Source: Solirubrobacter soli DSM 22325
GTDB lineage: Bacteria > Actinomycetota > Thermoleophilia > Solirubrobacterales > Solirubrobacteraceae
Direction of reading: 5' to 3'
Assembly: GCF_000423665.1 (NCBI RefSeq)
Contig: NZ_AUIK01000001.1
Span: 748,422-812,421 of the forward strand
DNA: 64,000 nt
Both the position numbers and the translations under genes were made by a program. This document shows, in pieces, positions 40,584 through 50,488 of this stretch (position 1 is the first letter of the stretch; each line of letters opens with the position of its first letter). A model generated the notes under the pieces. It was not told where the DNA came from. It did no database searches and saw only the letters and a list, made by a program, of their open reading frames with translations.

Positions 40584-41276
40584 GTGACGGAGGACGCGCG
40601 GCGCTCGATCGACGGATTCGCGGAGACGCTCGCGTGTCTCGGGCGGACCGGCGTCGGCGGAGCGAGCGAGATCCGCGCGCCGGGTCTCGTCGGCGCGCAC
40701 GTGCCGTGGGCACGGGACAACCACTGGATCGACGCGGCGGTCGCGCGCCCCGGCGCCGACCTCGCCGACGCGCCGCACTGCGTCTGGAGCACGGACGGCT
40801 CCGGCGAGATCGCGATGCCGTGCATGGCGCTCGACCTCGACGGCTGGGAGCCGCCGCGCGAAGGCCCCATCGACACGCCGCCGCTCGACGTCGCCGGCGC
40901 CGTCAACGACCGCGCGTACGGTCAGATCGACCGGCTCGCCCCGCTGATCGCCGCGATCGACGACCCGCGCGTGCGCACCCACGGCGTCCGGATCGACGGC
41001 GAGTGGGCGTGCGTCACCCTGGCGCTGCTGCTCGACGACGACGTGAGCGTGCAGTACGTCGCCACCGAGCCCGCATACCGGCGGCGCGGCCTCGCCGCGT
41101 GGGTCGTGGGCGCGGCGATCGCCGAGGCGCGCGCCGATGGGGCGCGCACCGCGACGCTCCAAGCGAGCCCTGACGGCTTCGGCGTCTACGAACGCCTCGG
41201 CTTCCGCACCGTCACGACCCTCTTCGCATCGATCGCTCAATCGGCGAACGCGGACAGCGCCCCGTCCCGCGGATAG
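40584..41276 (+). CDS. GNAT family N-acetyltransferase
   Basis: 230 residues from the GTG at 40584; a GTG at 40560 would add eight. Acetyl-CoA motif VATEPAYRRRGLAAWVVGAAIAEA near residue 160 and YERLGFRTVTTLF near the end. The first 110 residues may be a degenerate second GNAT half, as in double-domain members. TACGCT lies six bases before GTG 40584, so a leaderless message is likely and supports that start. The 3' end overlaps the convergent RTX-like gene by 40 bases. Substrate unknown. Confidence 0.75.
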   Translation: MTEDARRSIDGFAETLACLGRTGVGGASEIRAPGLVGAHVPWARDNHWIDAAVARPGADLADAPHCVWSTDGSGEIAMPCMALDLDGWEPPREGPIDTPPLDVAGAVNDRAYGQIDRLAPLIAAIDDPRVRTHGVRIDGEWACVTLALLLDDDVSVQYVATEPAYRRRGLAAWVVGAAIAEARADGARTATLQASPDGFGVYERLGFRTVTTLFASIAQSANADSAPSRG

Positions 41277-42655
41277 CGCGTCAGCGTGCGCCACGCCGGC
41301 GGGAGCTCGTCCGGGTCGTTCCCGGGCCGGAAGCGCCCGGTCTCACTCGGCTGGTAGCCGGTTCCGCCGTCGTGGTTGGCGATCTGCAGCGAGCCGCCCG
41401 TGCCCATGACGCCGATCCAGTACGGCAGACCCGCCGCGAGGGCGACGGACGGGACGGCGACGTCGTTCCAATCGCCGCGCAACGGCGCGAGCCGCTCCGC
41501 CGTGGTCAGCAACTGCCCAGGGTGGCCGTTGGCATCGGCGTAGATGCCGACGACGAGCCGCGTGGCGGTCGTCGCGGCGCCGGTGCGGACGCTCACCTTG
41601 CTCACGGTCCTGCCCGTGCTGGCGATCGCGCGGTAGGCCTCCGGGAGGCCGGGATCGAGCGTGCTCATGCCGGGACCGACCTGGTCGGTGCCCAGCGCTC
41701 CGGCGAGGCCGGCACGCGGGTTCGGGCGATGGGCCATCAGCGCGGCCGCGTCCGCGAGCGCGTTCTGCACGCGCGCCAGGGTCGGATCGCTCGCCTGGAC
41801 GGACTCGCAGTCGGCGGCGACGACGTCGTTCGCGTCGGCCCAGACGGTGTCGTTGCCGGCGCCGCACGTGACGGTGTCCGGGTCGCCGCCGCCGAAGACG
41901 TCGACCTGGTCGTTGCCGGGACCCGCGTCGACGACGATCGGATCCTGCTCGTCGGCGATCACGTCGCCGCCACCGCCGCCGTCGACCGTCACGCCGGGCC
42001 GGCCGGTCGCGGCCTTCGCGATCAGCACGTCGCTGCCGTCGCCGCCGGTGACCGTTCCGACCTTCGCCCCGCGGAGCACGATCTCGTCGTCGCCGGTCCC
42101 GCCGTCGAGGATCGAGCCGTAGCCGCCGCCGACGATCAGGTCGTTGCCCGATCCACCGTGGTGCTCGTCCTGTTCGGCCTCGGCCGTGAAGATGCGGTCG
42201 TCGCCTCCCCCGCCGTCGCCGTACGCGCCGCCGCCGACCGCCATGATGATCGTGTCGTCGCCCGCGCCGCCGTAGCCGAACGCGACCGTCGGCCCGCCCG
42301 CGACGAAGTCGTCGTCGCCGGCCTCGCCGTAGACGGTGTTGTCGCCGCCGCTGACCGAGTCGACGATCGCGACGTCATCGCGATCGCCGAGGTAGACGGT
42401 CGAGTTCCCGGTCGGGCAGACGACCGGCCCGAGGCCGCTGCACCCCTGGCCGGCCGTCAGCGGCGACTGGTAGTCGAACCACCGCTTCACGCCCATGCCG
42501 TTGATGAACTGGTACTCCATCTGGACGGCGTTGACCTCCCCCGGAGCGGCGCGGAAGGTCAGGCCGCCGTCGATCTCGACGGTGGAAGCCGAAGCGACCG
42601 CCGGAGAACACATCGTGAGCGCCACCAAGGCCGAAGCCGTGCCTGCTCGCCTCAT
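41237..42655 (-). CDS. Secreted RTX-like calcium-binding repeat protein
   Basis: 472 residues. A signal peptide (GTASALVALTMCSPAVASAS) precedes about eight nonapeptide-like repeats of the hemolysin type: GEAGDDDFVAGG, GGAGDDTIIMAVGG, GGSGNDLIVGGG, GGTGDDEIVLRG and GPGNDQVDVFGG between residues 95 and 270. These bind calcium in a parallel beta-roll. Residues 300-472 form a beta-rich domain (VSKVSVRTGAATTATRLVVGIYAD) of the kind seen in cell-surface or carbohydrate-binding proteins. No type I secretion genes are near; export is probably Sec-dependent. Ligand or target unknown. Confidence 0.75.
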   Translation of the reverse strand: MRRAGTASALVALTMCSPAVASASTVEIDGGLTFRAAPGEVNAVQMEYQFINGMGVKRWFDYQSPLTAGQGCSGLGPVVCPTGNSTVYLGDRDDVAIVDSVSGGDNTVYGEAGDDDFVAGGPTVAFGYGGAGDDTIIMAVGGGAYGDGGGGDDRIFTAEAEQDEHHGGSGNDLIVGGGYGSILDGGTGDDEIVLRGAKVGTVTGGDGSDVLIAKAATGRPGVTVDGGGGGDVIADEQDPIVVDAGPGNDQVDVFGGGDPDTVTCGAGNDTVWADANDVVAADCESVQASDPTLARVQNALADAAALMAHRPNPRAGLAGALGTDQVGPGMSTLDPGLPEAYRAIASTGRTVSKVSVRTGAATTATRLVVGIYADANGHPGQLLTTAERLAPLRGDWNDVAVPSVALAAGLPYWIGVMGTGGSLQIANHDGGTGYQPSETGRFRPGNDPDELPPAWRTLTRYPRDGALSAFAD

Positions 42656-42673
42656 ATGATCAGGGAAGCTATT

Positions 42674-42706
42674 CTGATCGAAAGAGCTTCGCTACTACAC
42701 TTTTGA

Positions 42707-42710
<4 letters not shown>
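42674..42710. repeat. Inverted repeat at the end of copA
   Basis: Arms CTGATCGAAAG (42674-42684) and CTTTTGATCAG (42700-42710), ten of eleven bases pairing, loop of 15 bases. The right arm includes the copA stop codon. It could form a weak terminator for the copper operon, or an operator for the RTX-like gene that starts at 42655. Confidence 0.4.
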
Positions 42711-44865
<2,155 letters not shown>

Positions 44866-44869
<4 letters not shown>

Positions 44870-45666
44870 CGCGTGAACTCCGCCGTGTGGACACGGCCGT
44901 CGTGCTTGAACTGCAGGTACAGGTGGTAGCGCGACTCCTTGTCGAGGTCGGTCTCGAACTCGACGCCATGACCCTCGGTGGGGTGCACGTGCAGGAACGC
45001 GAGATCGCCCTCGCGCAGCGCGACCAGGTGGCCGCCCGCGCCGAGATACGGCTCGGTCTCGACCGGCTTGCCGGCGCGCGTGATCGCGAAGCCCAGCTCG
45101 CCGCCGTGCGGGGTCATGGTCACGGTGTACCCGTCGGTCTCGGCGACCGTGGCGGGCTGCGGGAACGGGAGGTAGTCGGCGTCGCCGTCGACGGTCAGGT
45201 CCGCCGCCAGCGTGTGCGGTGTTCCGCCGCGCTGGAAGTCGGCGAAGACGCGATACGCGCCGGCGTCGGCCAGCGTGATCGGCGCGCTCCACGTGCCGTC
45301 GGCCTCCATCACCGGGTGCAGGTGCTGGAAACCGCGCCCGTCACGGCGCACGACGATCAGGTGCATCCGCTTTTCGTGCGTGACCTCGAAGTCGCCCGCC
45401 TTCGCCCCGGCGATCCGGAACCGCAGCGCAGCGGCCTCGCCGCGCGGGAGCGACGTCGCCGCCAGCTCCAGGCGCATGCCGTCCTCGGCGACGGCGAGGC
45501 CGCGAACCGGGTCGGCCATCGCGCCGTGCTCGTCGCCCATACCCCCGTGGGGTTCCTTCGGGGTCGTCGCCCCCTCGCGATCCGGACCGACCGCCTTGCC
45601 GGCGACCGCGGCCACGCCGAACACCACGGCGAGCACCAGCGCGAACCCTGCGAGCTTCGCGATCAC
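44866..45666 (-). CDS. Membrane-anchored copper-operon protein, cupredoxin-like/heavy-metal-binding
   Basis: 266 residues. An N-terminal hydrophobic anchor (IAKLAGFALVLAVVFGVAAVAG) is followed by a His/Met-rich stretch (HGGMGDEHGAM near 40), a likely copper site, then two beta-sandwich-like halves: FEVTHEKRMHLIVVRRDGRGFQHLHP near 95 and AFLHVHP with HGVEF near 220. The HLHP/HVHP elements are repeated between halves. Homologous secreted proteins occur between copZ and copA genes in actinobacteria; function probably periplasmic-side copper binding. GTG start in a GTGA overlap with copZ. Confidence 0.75.
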
Positions 45667-45866
45667 GCCGGCACCGCGTCGTAGCCGGCCTCGTCGATCG
45701 CCGCGACCACCGCGGCGTCGTCGATGGCGGCGCCGGACACGGTCACGAGCTTCGAGGCCAGGTCGACGTCGACCGCCGCGACGCCGGCGACATCGCCGAC
45801 CTCACCGGTCACCGCCACCACGCAGTGCTCGCAGCTCATGCCGTCAACGCGGTAGATCAAAGTCAT
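45663..45866 (-). CDS. copZ: Copper chaperone CopZ-like heavy-metal-associated protein
   Basis: 67-residue HMA domain with the metal loop GMSCEHCVVAV at residues 9-19 and the fold's usual VTVSGAAIDDAAVVAAIDEAGY end. It would carry Cu(I) to CopA. The ATG at 45866 with AAGGACG upstream is chosen; a longer frame to 45917 crosses the operator region. First gene of the copper operon. Confidence 0.85.
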   Translation of the reverse strand: MTLIYRVDGMSCEHCVVAVTGEVGDVAGVAAVDVDLASKLVTVSGAAIDDAAVVAAIDEAGYDAVPA

Positions 45867-45888
45867 GGGAGCGTCCTTCACGTCGGAG

Positions 45889-45952
45889 ACAGTATACGGC
45901 CTAGGGGTATCGGCCACAGTCCGAAAGATACCCCCCTAGGGTATTTTGTCAA
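45889..45952 (-). promoter_or_regulatory. CsoR-like operator and promoter of the copper operon
   Basis: On the minus strand, TTGACA (45952-45947) is followed after 16 bases by TATCTT, and the spacer holds ATACCCTAGGGGGGTAT, a CsoR-type TACCC/GGGTA box. A second related box, GATACCCCTAGGCC, lies about 20 bases downstream, next to TATACT, a second -10 candidate. Copper-sensing CsoR repressors bind such G/C tracts flanked by AT pairs. No csoR gene is in the window. Confidence 0.6.
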
Positions 45953-45959
45953 GCGCGAG

Positions 45960-47171
45960 TCAGCGCACGGACCGCAAACGCCGCTCGAGGAACGCCCGCT
46001 CGGGGCCGCCGCCGGTGAGTTCGAGCGCCCGCTCGTAGGCGGCCGCGGCGCGGTCGGTGTCGCCTGCGCGGCGCAGCAGGTCGGCGCGGGCGGCGTGGAA
46101 GTACCGGTAGCGCTCGAGCGCGGGCGCGAGCGTCTCGATCCGCGCCAATCCGGCGGTGAGGTCGCCCGCCATCGCGATCGCCACGGCCCGGTTGAGCTCG
46201 ACCACCGGGTCCGGCGTGAGCGCGGCCAGGTGCGAGTAGAGCGCGGCGACGTTGCCCCAGCGCGTGTCGTCCGCGTGCCGTGCGTTGACATGCTCGACCG
46301 CGATCGCCGCCTGCAGCACGTAGCGCCCCGGCGGGCCGCGCCGCAGCGCCCGAGCGGTCAGCGACGTCGCGCGGCCGATCAGCGCGCGGTCCCAGAGCGA
46401 GCGGTCCTGGTCGGCGAGCAGGACGAGGTCGCCGCGGGCGTCGACCCGCGCCGCCTGCCGCGCCTCGTGCGCGAGCAGCAGCGCGTACAGCCCCAGCGCC
46501 TCGGCAGATTCCGGCATCAGCGACTCGACCACCGCCGCCAGCCGCAGCCCTTCGGCGCAGAGCGAACGCCGGATCAGCGTGTCACCCGCGCTCGCGGCAT
46601 ACCCCTCGTTGAACACGAGATAGATGACGTCCAGCACGGCCTCCAGGCGCTGCGGGAGCGCCGCCTCGGCCGGCACGACGAACGGGATCCGCGCATCTCT
46701 GATCTTCGCCTTGGCGCGTGTGAGCCGCTGCGCCATCGTCGGCTCGGGCACGAGGAACGCGTGCGCGACCTCCGCGGTCGACAGCCCACCGAGCAGCCGC
46801 AGCGTGAGGGCGACCTGCGCCTCTGGGGCCAGCGCGGGATGGCAACACGTGAAGATGAGACGCAGGCGCTCGTCGGCGATGCTCGGGATCACGGCCTCGT
46901 CCTGTTCTGGGGGAGTGAGGTCGGTCGCCAGCGCGCGGAACCGCCGCTCGCGCCGGAGACGGTCGATCGCGCGGCGGCGGGCGACGGCGACGATCCAGGC
47001 CGCCGGGTCGCGCGGCTCGCCCTCGCGGGGCCACACCGTGACCGCGGTCGCGAACGCCTCCTGCACCGCCTCCTCGGCGAGGTTCCAGTCGCCGAGCGCG
47101 CGGATCAGCGCCGCGACCGCGCGGCCGAAGTGCTCGCGGAACGCGCGCTCGACTGCGTCGCCGGAGCTCAG
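45960..47171 (-). CDS. ECF sigma factor, ECF42 type with C-terminal TPR-like domain
   Basis: 403 residues. Sigma region 2 includes [20 protein letters not shown] near residue 28 and region 4 about residues 100-160 ([33 protein letters not shown] in parts). The long C-terminal extension ([46 protein letters not shown]) is the ECF42 signature. No in-frame ATG, GTG or TTG gives a sensible N-terminus; the CTG at 47171 overlaps the upstream TGA as CTGA and yields [18 protein letters not shown]. The partner DGPF gene precedes it. No anti-sigma factor is expected for this group. Confidence 0.82.
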   Translation of the reverse strand: MSSGDAVERAFREHFGRAVAALIRALGDWNLAEEAVQEAFATAVTVWPREGEPRDPAAWIVAVARRRAIDRLRRERRFRALATDLTPPEQDEAVIPSIADERLRLIFTCCHPALAPEAQVALTLRLLGGLSTAEVAHAFLVPEPTMAQRLTRAKAKIRDARIPFVVPAEAALPQRLEAVLDVIYLVFNEGYAASAGDTLIRRSLCAEGLRLAAVVESLMPESAEALGLYALLLAHEARQAARVDARGDLVLLADQDRSLWDRALIGRATSLTARALRRGPPGRYVLQAAIAVEHVNARHADDTRWGNVAALYSHLAALTPDPVVELNRAVAIAMAGDLTAGLARIETLAPALERYRYFHAARADLLRRAGDTDRAAAAYERALELTGGGPERAFLERRLRSVR

Positions 47172-47545
47172 GACGCGGCGCGCTCCGCGTAGCGGTCGTA
47201 GTCCATCACCGGGCGGATCTCCGTCACGTGACCCTCGCCGTTCCACGGCGTGCGGGCGGCCCACTCGAGCGCCTCGTCGAGGTCCTTCACCTCGAGGACG
47301 ATGAACCCGCCGAGCTGTTCCTTGGTCTCCATGAACGGGCCGTCGGTGACGTGGCGCCCGGCCCCGTCGACGCGGATCGTCGTCGCCGCGTGGGCGCCTT
47401 CGAGCCCTTCGCAGGCGATCAGCACCCCGGCCGCGCCCGCGGCCTCACCGAAGGCCGCCCAGCCGTCGAACGTCGCCTGGATCTCCTCCGGCGAGGACGC
47501 CAGGTCGACCTTCTCCTCGCCGTACAGCGTCAACAGCACCTTCAT
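47168..47545 (-). CDS. YCII-related DGPF-domain protein, partner of the ECF42 sigma factor
   Basis: 125-residue ferredoxin-like YCII protein: [20 protein letters not shown] at the start and the diagnostic [18 protein letters not shown] near residue 70, with [13 protein letters not shown] after it. DGPF proteins are encoded beside ECF42 sigma factors in many actinobacteria and may be their input or output; their chemistry is unknown. ATG at 47545, nine codons inside a longer frame. CTGA overlap with the sigma gene. Confidence 0.82.
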   Translation of the reverse strand: MKVLLTLYGEEKVDLASSPEEIQATFDGWAAFGEAAGAAGVLIACEGLEGAHAATTIRVDGAGRHVTDGPFMETKEQLGGFIVLEVKDLDEALEWAARTPWNGEGHVTEIRPVMDYDRYAERAAS

Positions 47546-47608
47546 CGCCACACCTCCGTCACTCGGGATCATCCAGGGGACGAACGACCCGCGCGCGATC
47601 GACAGTGT

Positions 47609-48289
47609 CTACGCGCCACGTTCGACGCGCATCGCGCGCGCCAAGGTCCCGCCGAGCACGTGCAGCTGATCGCCGAAGCGGACCGTGAGGGGGCCGTCGA
47701 ACGGCTGGCGCTCGAGCACCTCGAGGTCGTCGCCCAGCGCGACCCCGCGCTCGGCGAGGTAACGGAGCATCGCGGGATCCGAGTCGCTCACCCGCACGAA
47801 GCGCCCGCGGTCGCCCGCCTCGAGATCCGAGAGCCGGCACGAGTCCTCCTCGAGGATCTCGAGGTCGGCCGTCGGGATCGGGTCGCCGTGCGGGTCGTGG
47901 GTCGGGTGGCCGAGCTTGGCCGCGATCCGCGCCTCGAGGTATTCGCTCAAGACGTGCTCGAGCGCTTCGGCCTCCTCGTGCACGCGGTCCCACGGGACGC
48001 CGAGGTGCTCGGCCAGGTAGGTCTCGAGCAGCCGGTGGTGGCGCATGACCTCCAGCGCCACCCGCTCGCCGGCGGGCGTCAGGGCGACGCCCTTGTAGCG
48101 GACGTGCCGCACGAGGCCGCGCTCGTCGAGCTTCTTGACCATCGCGCTGACGGAGGCCGGGGTCACGCCCAGCCGCTCGGCCAGCGCGTTGGTGGCCACG
48201 GTTCCGTCTCCCTGGCGGGCCAGGGAGTAGATCGCCTTCGCGTAGTCCTCGATCGCTTCCGACGGGCGCTCCCGCTCGGCCGCCGCCAT
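47609..48289 (-). CDS. DtxR/MntR-family metal-dependent regulator
   Basis: 226 residues: HTH at 10-70 (EAIEDYAKAIYSLARQGDGTVATNALAERLGVTPASVSAMVKKL in parts), dimerisation and metal domain at 75-140 with HHRLLETYLAEHLGVPWDRVHEEAEALEH, and an SH3-like FeoA domain at about 150-220. The histidine and glutamates fit Fe(II) or Mn(II) sensing. The start overlaps the ZIP transporter stop by one base, making it the last gene of the multicopper oxidase-ZIP-regulator operon, which it probably controls. Confidence 0.87.
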   Translation of the reverse strand: MAAAERERPSEAIEDYAKAIYSLARQGDGTVATNALAERLGVTPASVSAMVKKLDERGLVRHVRYKGVALTPAGERVALEVMRHHRLLETYLAEHLGVPWDRVHEEAEALEHVLSEYLEARIAAKLGHPTHDPHGDPIPTADLEILEEDSCRLSDLEAGDRGRFVRVSDSDPAMLRYLAERGVALGDDLEVLERQPFDGPLTVRFGDQLHVLGGTLARAMRVERGA

Positions 48290-49440
48290 CAGGCGGCCAC
48301 CAGGAGGCCGGTCGCGAACATCAGCGCCATGCCCCCAAGGATGCCCGTCACGGACGCCGGATGCAGTGCGCGTCCCTCCCCATCGCGCAATGACGGCCAG
48401 AGCGTGACGATCACCTGCACGATCGCGCCCGCCCCGAACCCGAACAGGAACGCGGCCATCGAGGCGTTGTAGGCGCCCGCGCCGATCCAGGCGCCGAGCA
48501 CCGCCGGACCGCCCGCGAGCAGGCCCAGCACCGCGAGCTTCCCCGCCGATGCCTTCTCGCGCGCGAGCGGCGCCACGATCGCCAGCCCCTCGGTCGTGTT
48601 GTGGATCGCGAACCCGATCACCAGGAACGCGCCCAGCGCCAATGCGCCCGCGGAGTACGCCGCGCCGATCGCGACGCCCTCGCCGAGGTTGTGCAGCCCG
48701 ATGCCGAACGCCACGAGCACGGCGGATCCCGCCCCCGCTCGGCGACCCAGCCACGACGACACGCCCGCCAGCAGCAGGTACGCGACCCCCGCGCCCACGA
48801 ACACCAGCGCCGCGCCGCCGAACGCCTGCGAGCCCTCGCCCGCCAGCTCCAGGCCTTCCAAAGTCGCATCGACGGCGAGAAATGCCAACAGCCCCACGGT
48901 CAGCGCCATCAACGCCCGCAACCACTCGGGCGGGACCCGCCGCAGCCACGGCAGCCACAGCATGCCCAGGGCGATCGGGATCACGCCCACGTAGACGCCG
49001 AGCAGCGCCATCAGCCCGAAGAAGCCGGCGTCCGCCGACGGCGTCTCGACCGCGACGGGGATCTCGTGCACGATCGTCCCGCCGCTCGACGTGACCAGCG
49101 CCACCTCGTACGCCTCGCCCTCGACCCACGGCTGGACGACGTGCACCGTGGCCGTCTCGAGCCGCCCGATCGGGTCCTCGGCGCCGGTGAACTGCGCGAA
49201 GCCGTCATTGACGACGACCTGCGCGACCGAGACCGCGTCGGCCCCGTCGTTGCGCAGCGTCAGCGCGATCTCGCCCGGCTTCAGAACGGTCCGCTCGACC
49301 GCCAGCTCCTCCGCCGGCGGCCCGCGACGATCGCCCAACCCGGGCGCGTCGAGCGCCGCGAACAGCCCGATGCCGGCGACGATCAACAGCAGCGGCACGA
49401 GCCCCAGCACCCACACGGGAAGACGCACGGCGGTCGTCAT
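48289..49440 (-). CDS. ZIP family metal transporter with N-terminal extracytoplasmic domain
   Basis: 383 residues. One N-terminal transmembrane segment, then about 110 residues of a beta-rich outside domain (LTLRNDGADAVSVAQVVVNDGF near 60), then the eight-helix ZIP core. Metal-binding helices are clear: GIGLHNLGEGVAIGAAYSAG near 240 and FAIHNTTEGLAIV near 270. ZIP proteins bring Zn, Fe or Mn into the cytoplasm. The extra domain resembles a cupredoxin or NEW3-like fold and may contact the cosecreted multicopper oxidase. Start overlaps the oxidase stop by one to four bases. Confidence 0.85.
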   Translation of the reverse strand: MTTAVRLPVWVLGLVPLLLIVAGIGLFAALDAPGLGDRRGPPAEELAVERTVLKPGEIALTLRNDGADAVSVAQVVVNDGFAQFTGAEDPIGRLETATVHVVQPWVEGEAYEVALVTSSGGTIVHEIPVAVETPSADAGFFGLMALLGVYVGVIPIALGMLWLPWLRRVPPEWLRALMALTVGLLAFLAVDATLEGLELAGEGSQAFGGAALVFVGAGVAYLLLAGVSSWLGRRAGAGSAVLVAFGIGLHNLGEGVAIGAAYSAGALALGAFLVIGFAIHNTTEGLAIVAPLAREKASAGKLAVLGLLAGGPAVLGAWIGAGAYNASMAAFLFGFGAGAIVQVIVTLWPSLRDGEGRALHPASVTGILGGMALMFATGLLVAA

Positions 49441-50450
49441 CACGAGACCTCGAAGAAGCCCTGCCAGCCGAGCTCGGTGAACTCGGACTGGTGCGCGTGG
49501 AACATGTACTTGCCCGGGTGCGGGAAGCGCCACTCCGCGATCCCGCGCTGGCCCTGGCAGAGCATCACCGTGTCGGTCAGCTCCGACGGGGTCTTCGACG
49601 TGCCCGTCGGGTAGTAGTCGAACAGGTTCCCGTGCAGGTGGAACGAGTTGATCAGGTCGTACTCGAGCACGTTGACGATGTAGACCCGCACGAGCTCGTT
49701 CAACCGCGCCTGGATCGGACGGTCCATGTAGGCGAACCCGATCGAGTTGGCCGCGTAGACCTCGTTCGCACGGTCGAAGTTCGTGTCGAACCCGTTCATG
49801 ACCATCACGAGCTCGTCCGCCTCCTCGCGCGGCTCGGCCGGATCGATGATGAACGCGCCGTAGAGCCCCTTGGCGATGTGCTCGGCCAGCGGCCGCACGT
49901 GGCAGTGGTAGAGGTGCAGCCCGGCCGGGAGCGCGTCGAACTCGTAGACCGTCGAGCCGCCCGGCTCGATCTGGCCCGCGCCGAGCCCCGGCACGCCGTC
50001 CTGTTCGGCCGGGTGGATGCCGTGGAAGTGGATGGTGTGCGGGTGCTGTGAGCCGTTGGCGAAGCGGATCCGCAGCCGCTCGCCCTCCCGCGCCCGCAGG
50101 GTCGGCCCCGGAATGCGCCCGTTGTAGGTCCAGGCGGCGAACTTCACGCCCGGCATGACCTCGATCTCCTTGTCGACCGCGATCAGCTCCCACTCGCGCA
50201 CGACCCGCCCGTTCACGCGCGAGGTCTTGCCCCAGTCGAAGTCGCGGACGATCTCGTGCGGATCGAAGCCGTTGGCGGCGTGGTCGACCGCGACGCCGCC
50301 GCGGAAGTTGGCGTGGCTTGCGTCGTGGCCCGCGTGTCCCTGGTGGCCCTGCATTGAATGCCCGCCCGCGGAGCCGGCGCGAACGAGGGCGGCGGCGCCG
50401 AGCAGGGGGACACCGCCGGCGATCAAACGACGTCGAGTTAGCTCTGGCAC
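49440..50450 (-). CDS. Multicopper oxidase, two-domain nitrite reductase/laccase-like, Tat-exported
   Basis: 336 residues. A twin-arginine signal TRRRLIAGGVPLLGAAALV is followed by a Met/His-rich stretch (HSMQGHQGHAGHDASHAN). Copper ligands: HTIHFHGIHPAEQDG near 148, LHLYHCHVRPLAEHIAKG near 190, NSFHLHGNLFDYY near 265, and YMFHAHQSEFTELGW near 312. The length implies two cupredoxin domains. Beside a ZIP transporter and a DtxR regulator, a ferroxidase or manganese-oxidase role tied to metal uptake is attractive; nitrite reduction is less likely. GTG start at 50450. Confidence 0.85.
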   Translation of the reverse strand: MPELTRRRLIAGGVPLLGAAALVRAGSAGGHSMQGHQGHAGHDASHANFRGGVAVDHAANGFDPHEIVRDFDWGKTSRVNGRVVREWELIAVDKEIEVMPGVKFAAWTYNGRIPGPTLRAREGERLRIRFANGSQHPHTIHFHGIHPAEQDGVPGLGAGQIEPGGSTVYEFDALPAGLHLYHCHVRPLAEHIAKGLYGAFIIDPAEPREEADELVMVMNGFDTNFDRANEVYAANSIGFAYMDRPIQARLNELVRVYIVNVLEYDLINSFHLHGNLFDYYPTGTSKTPSELTDTVMLCQGQRGIAEWRFPHPGKYMFHAHQSEFTELGWQGFFEVS

Positions 50451-50475
50451 GCCACGAATTGTGGCATACCTAACT
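50451..50475 (-). promoter_or_regulatory. Possible DtxR-type operator before the metal operon
   Basis: Only 38 bases separate the oxidase GTG from the upstream subtilase stop. The minus strand reads AAGTTAGGTATGCC, one half of a DtxR/IdeR-like TTAGGT box, followed by the palindrome GCCACAATTCGTGGC that ends at the start codon. Either could bind the operon's own DtxR-family protein. Confidence 0.3.
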
Positions 50476-50488
50476 TTTCGATGGGAAC

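Noticed and set aside
41237..42655. Haemolysin toxin with type I secretion
   Set aside because: It has a Sec-type signal peptide, lacks a toxin domain, and no ABC/membrane-fusion secretion genes are nearby.
49440..50450. Copper nitrite reductase
   Set aside because: The two-domain length is similar, but the neighbours are a ZIP importer and DtxR regulator, with no denitrification gene nearby.
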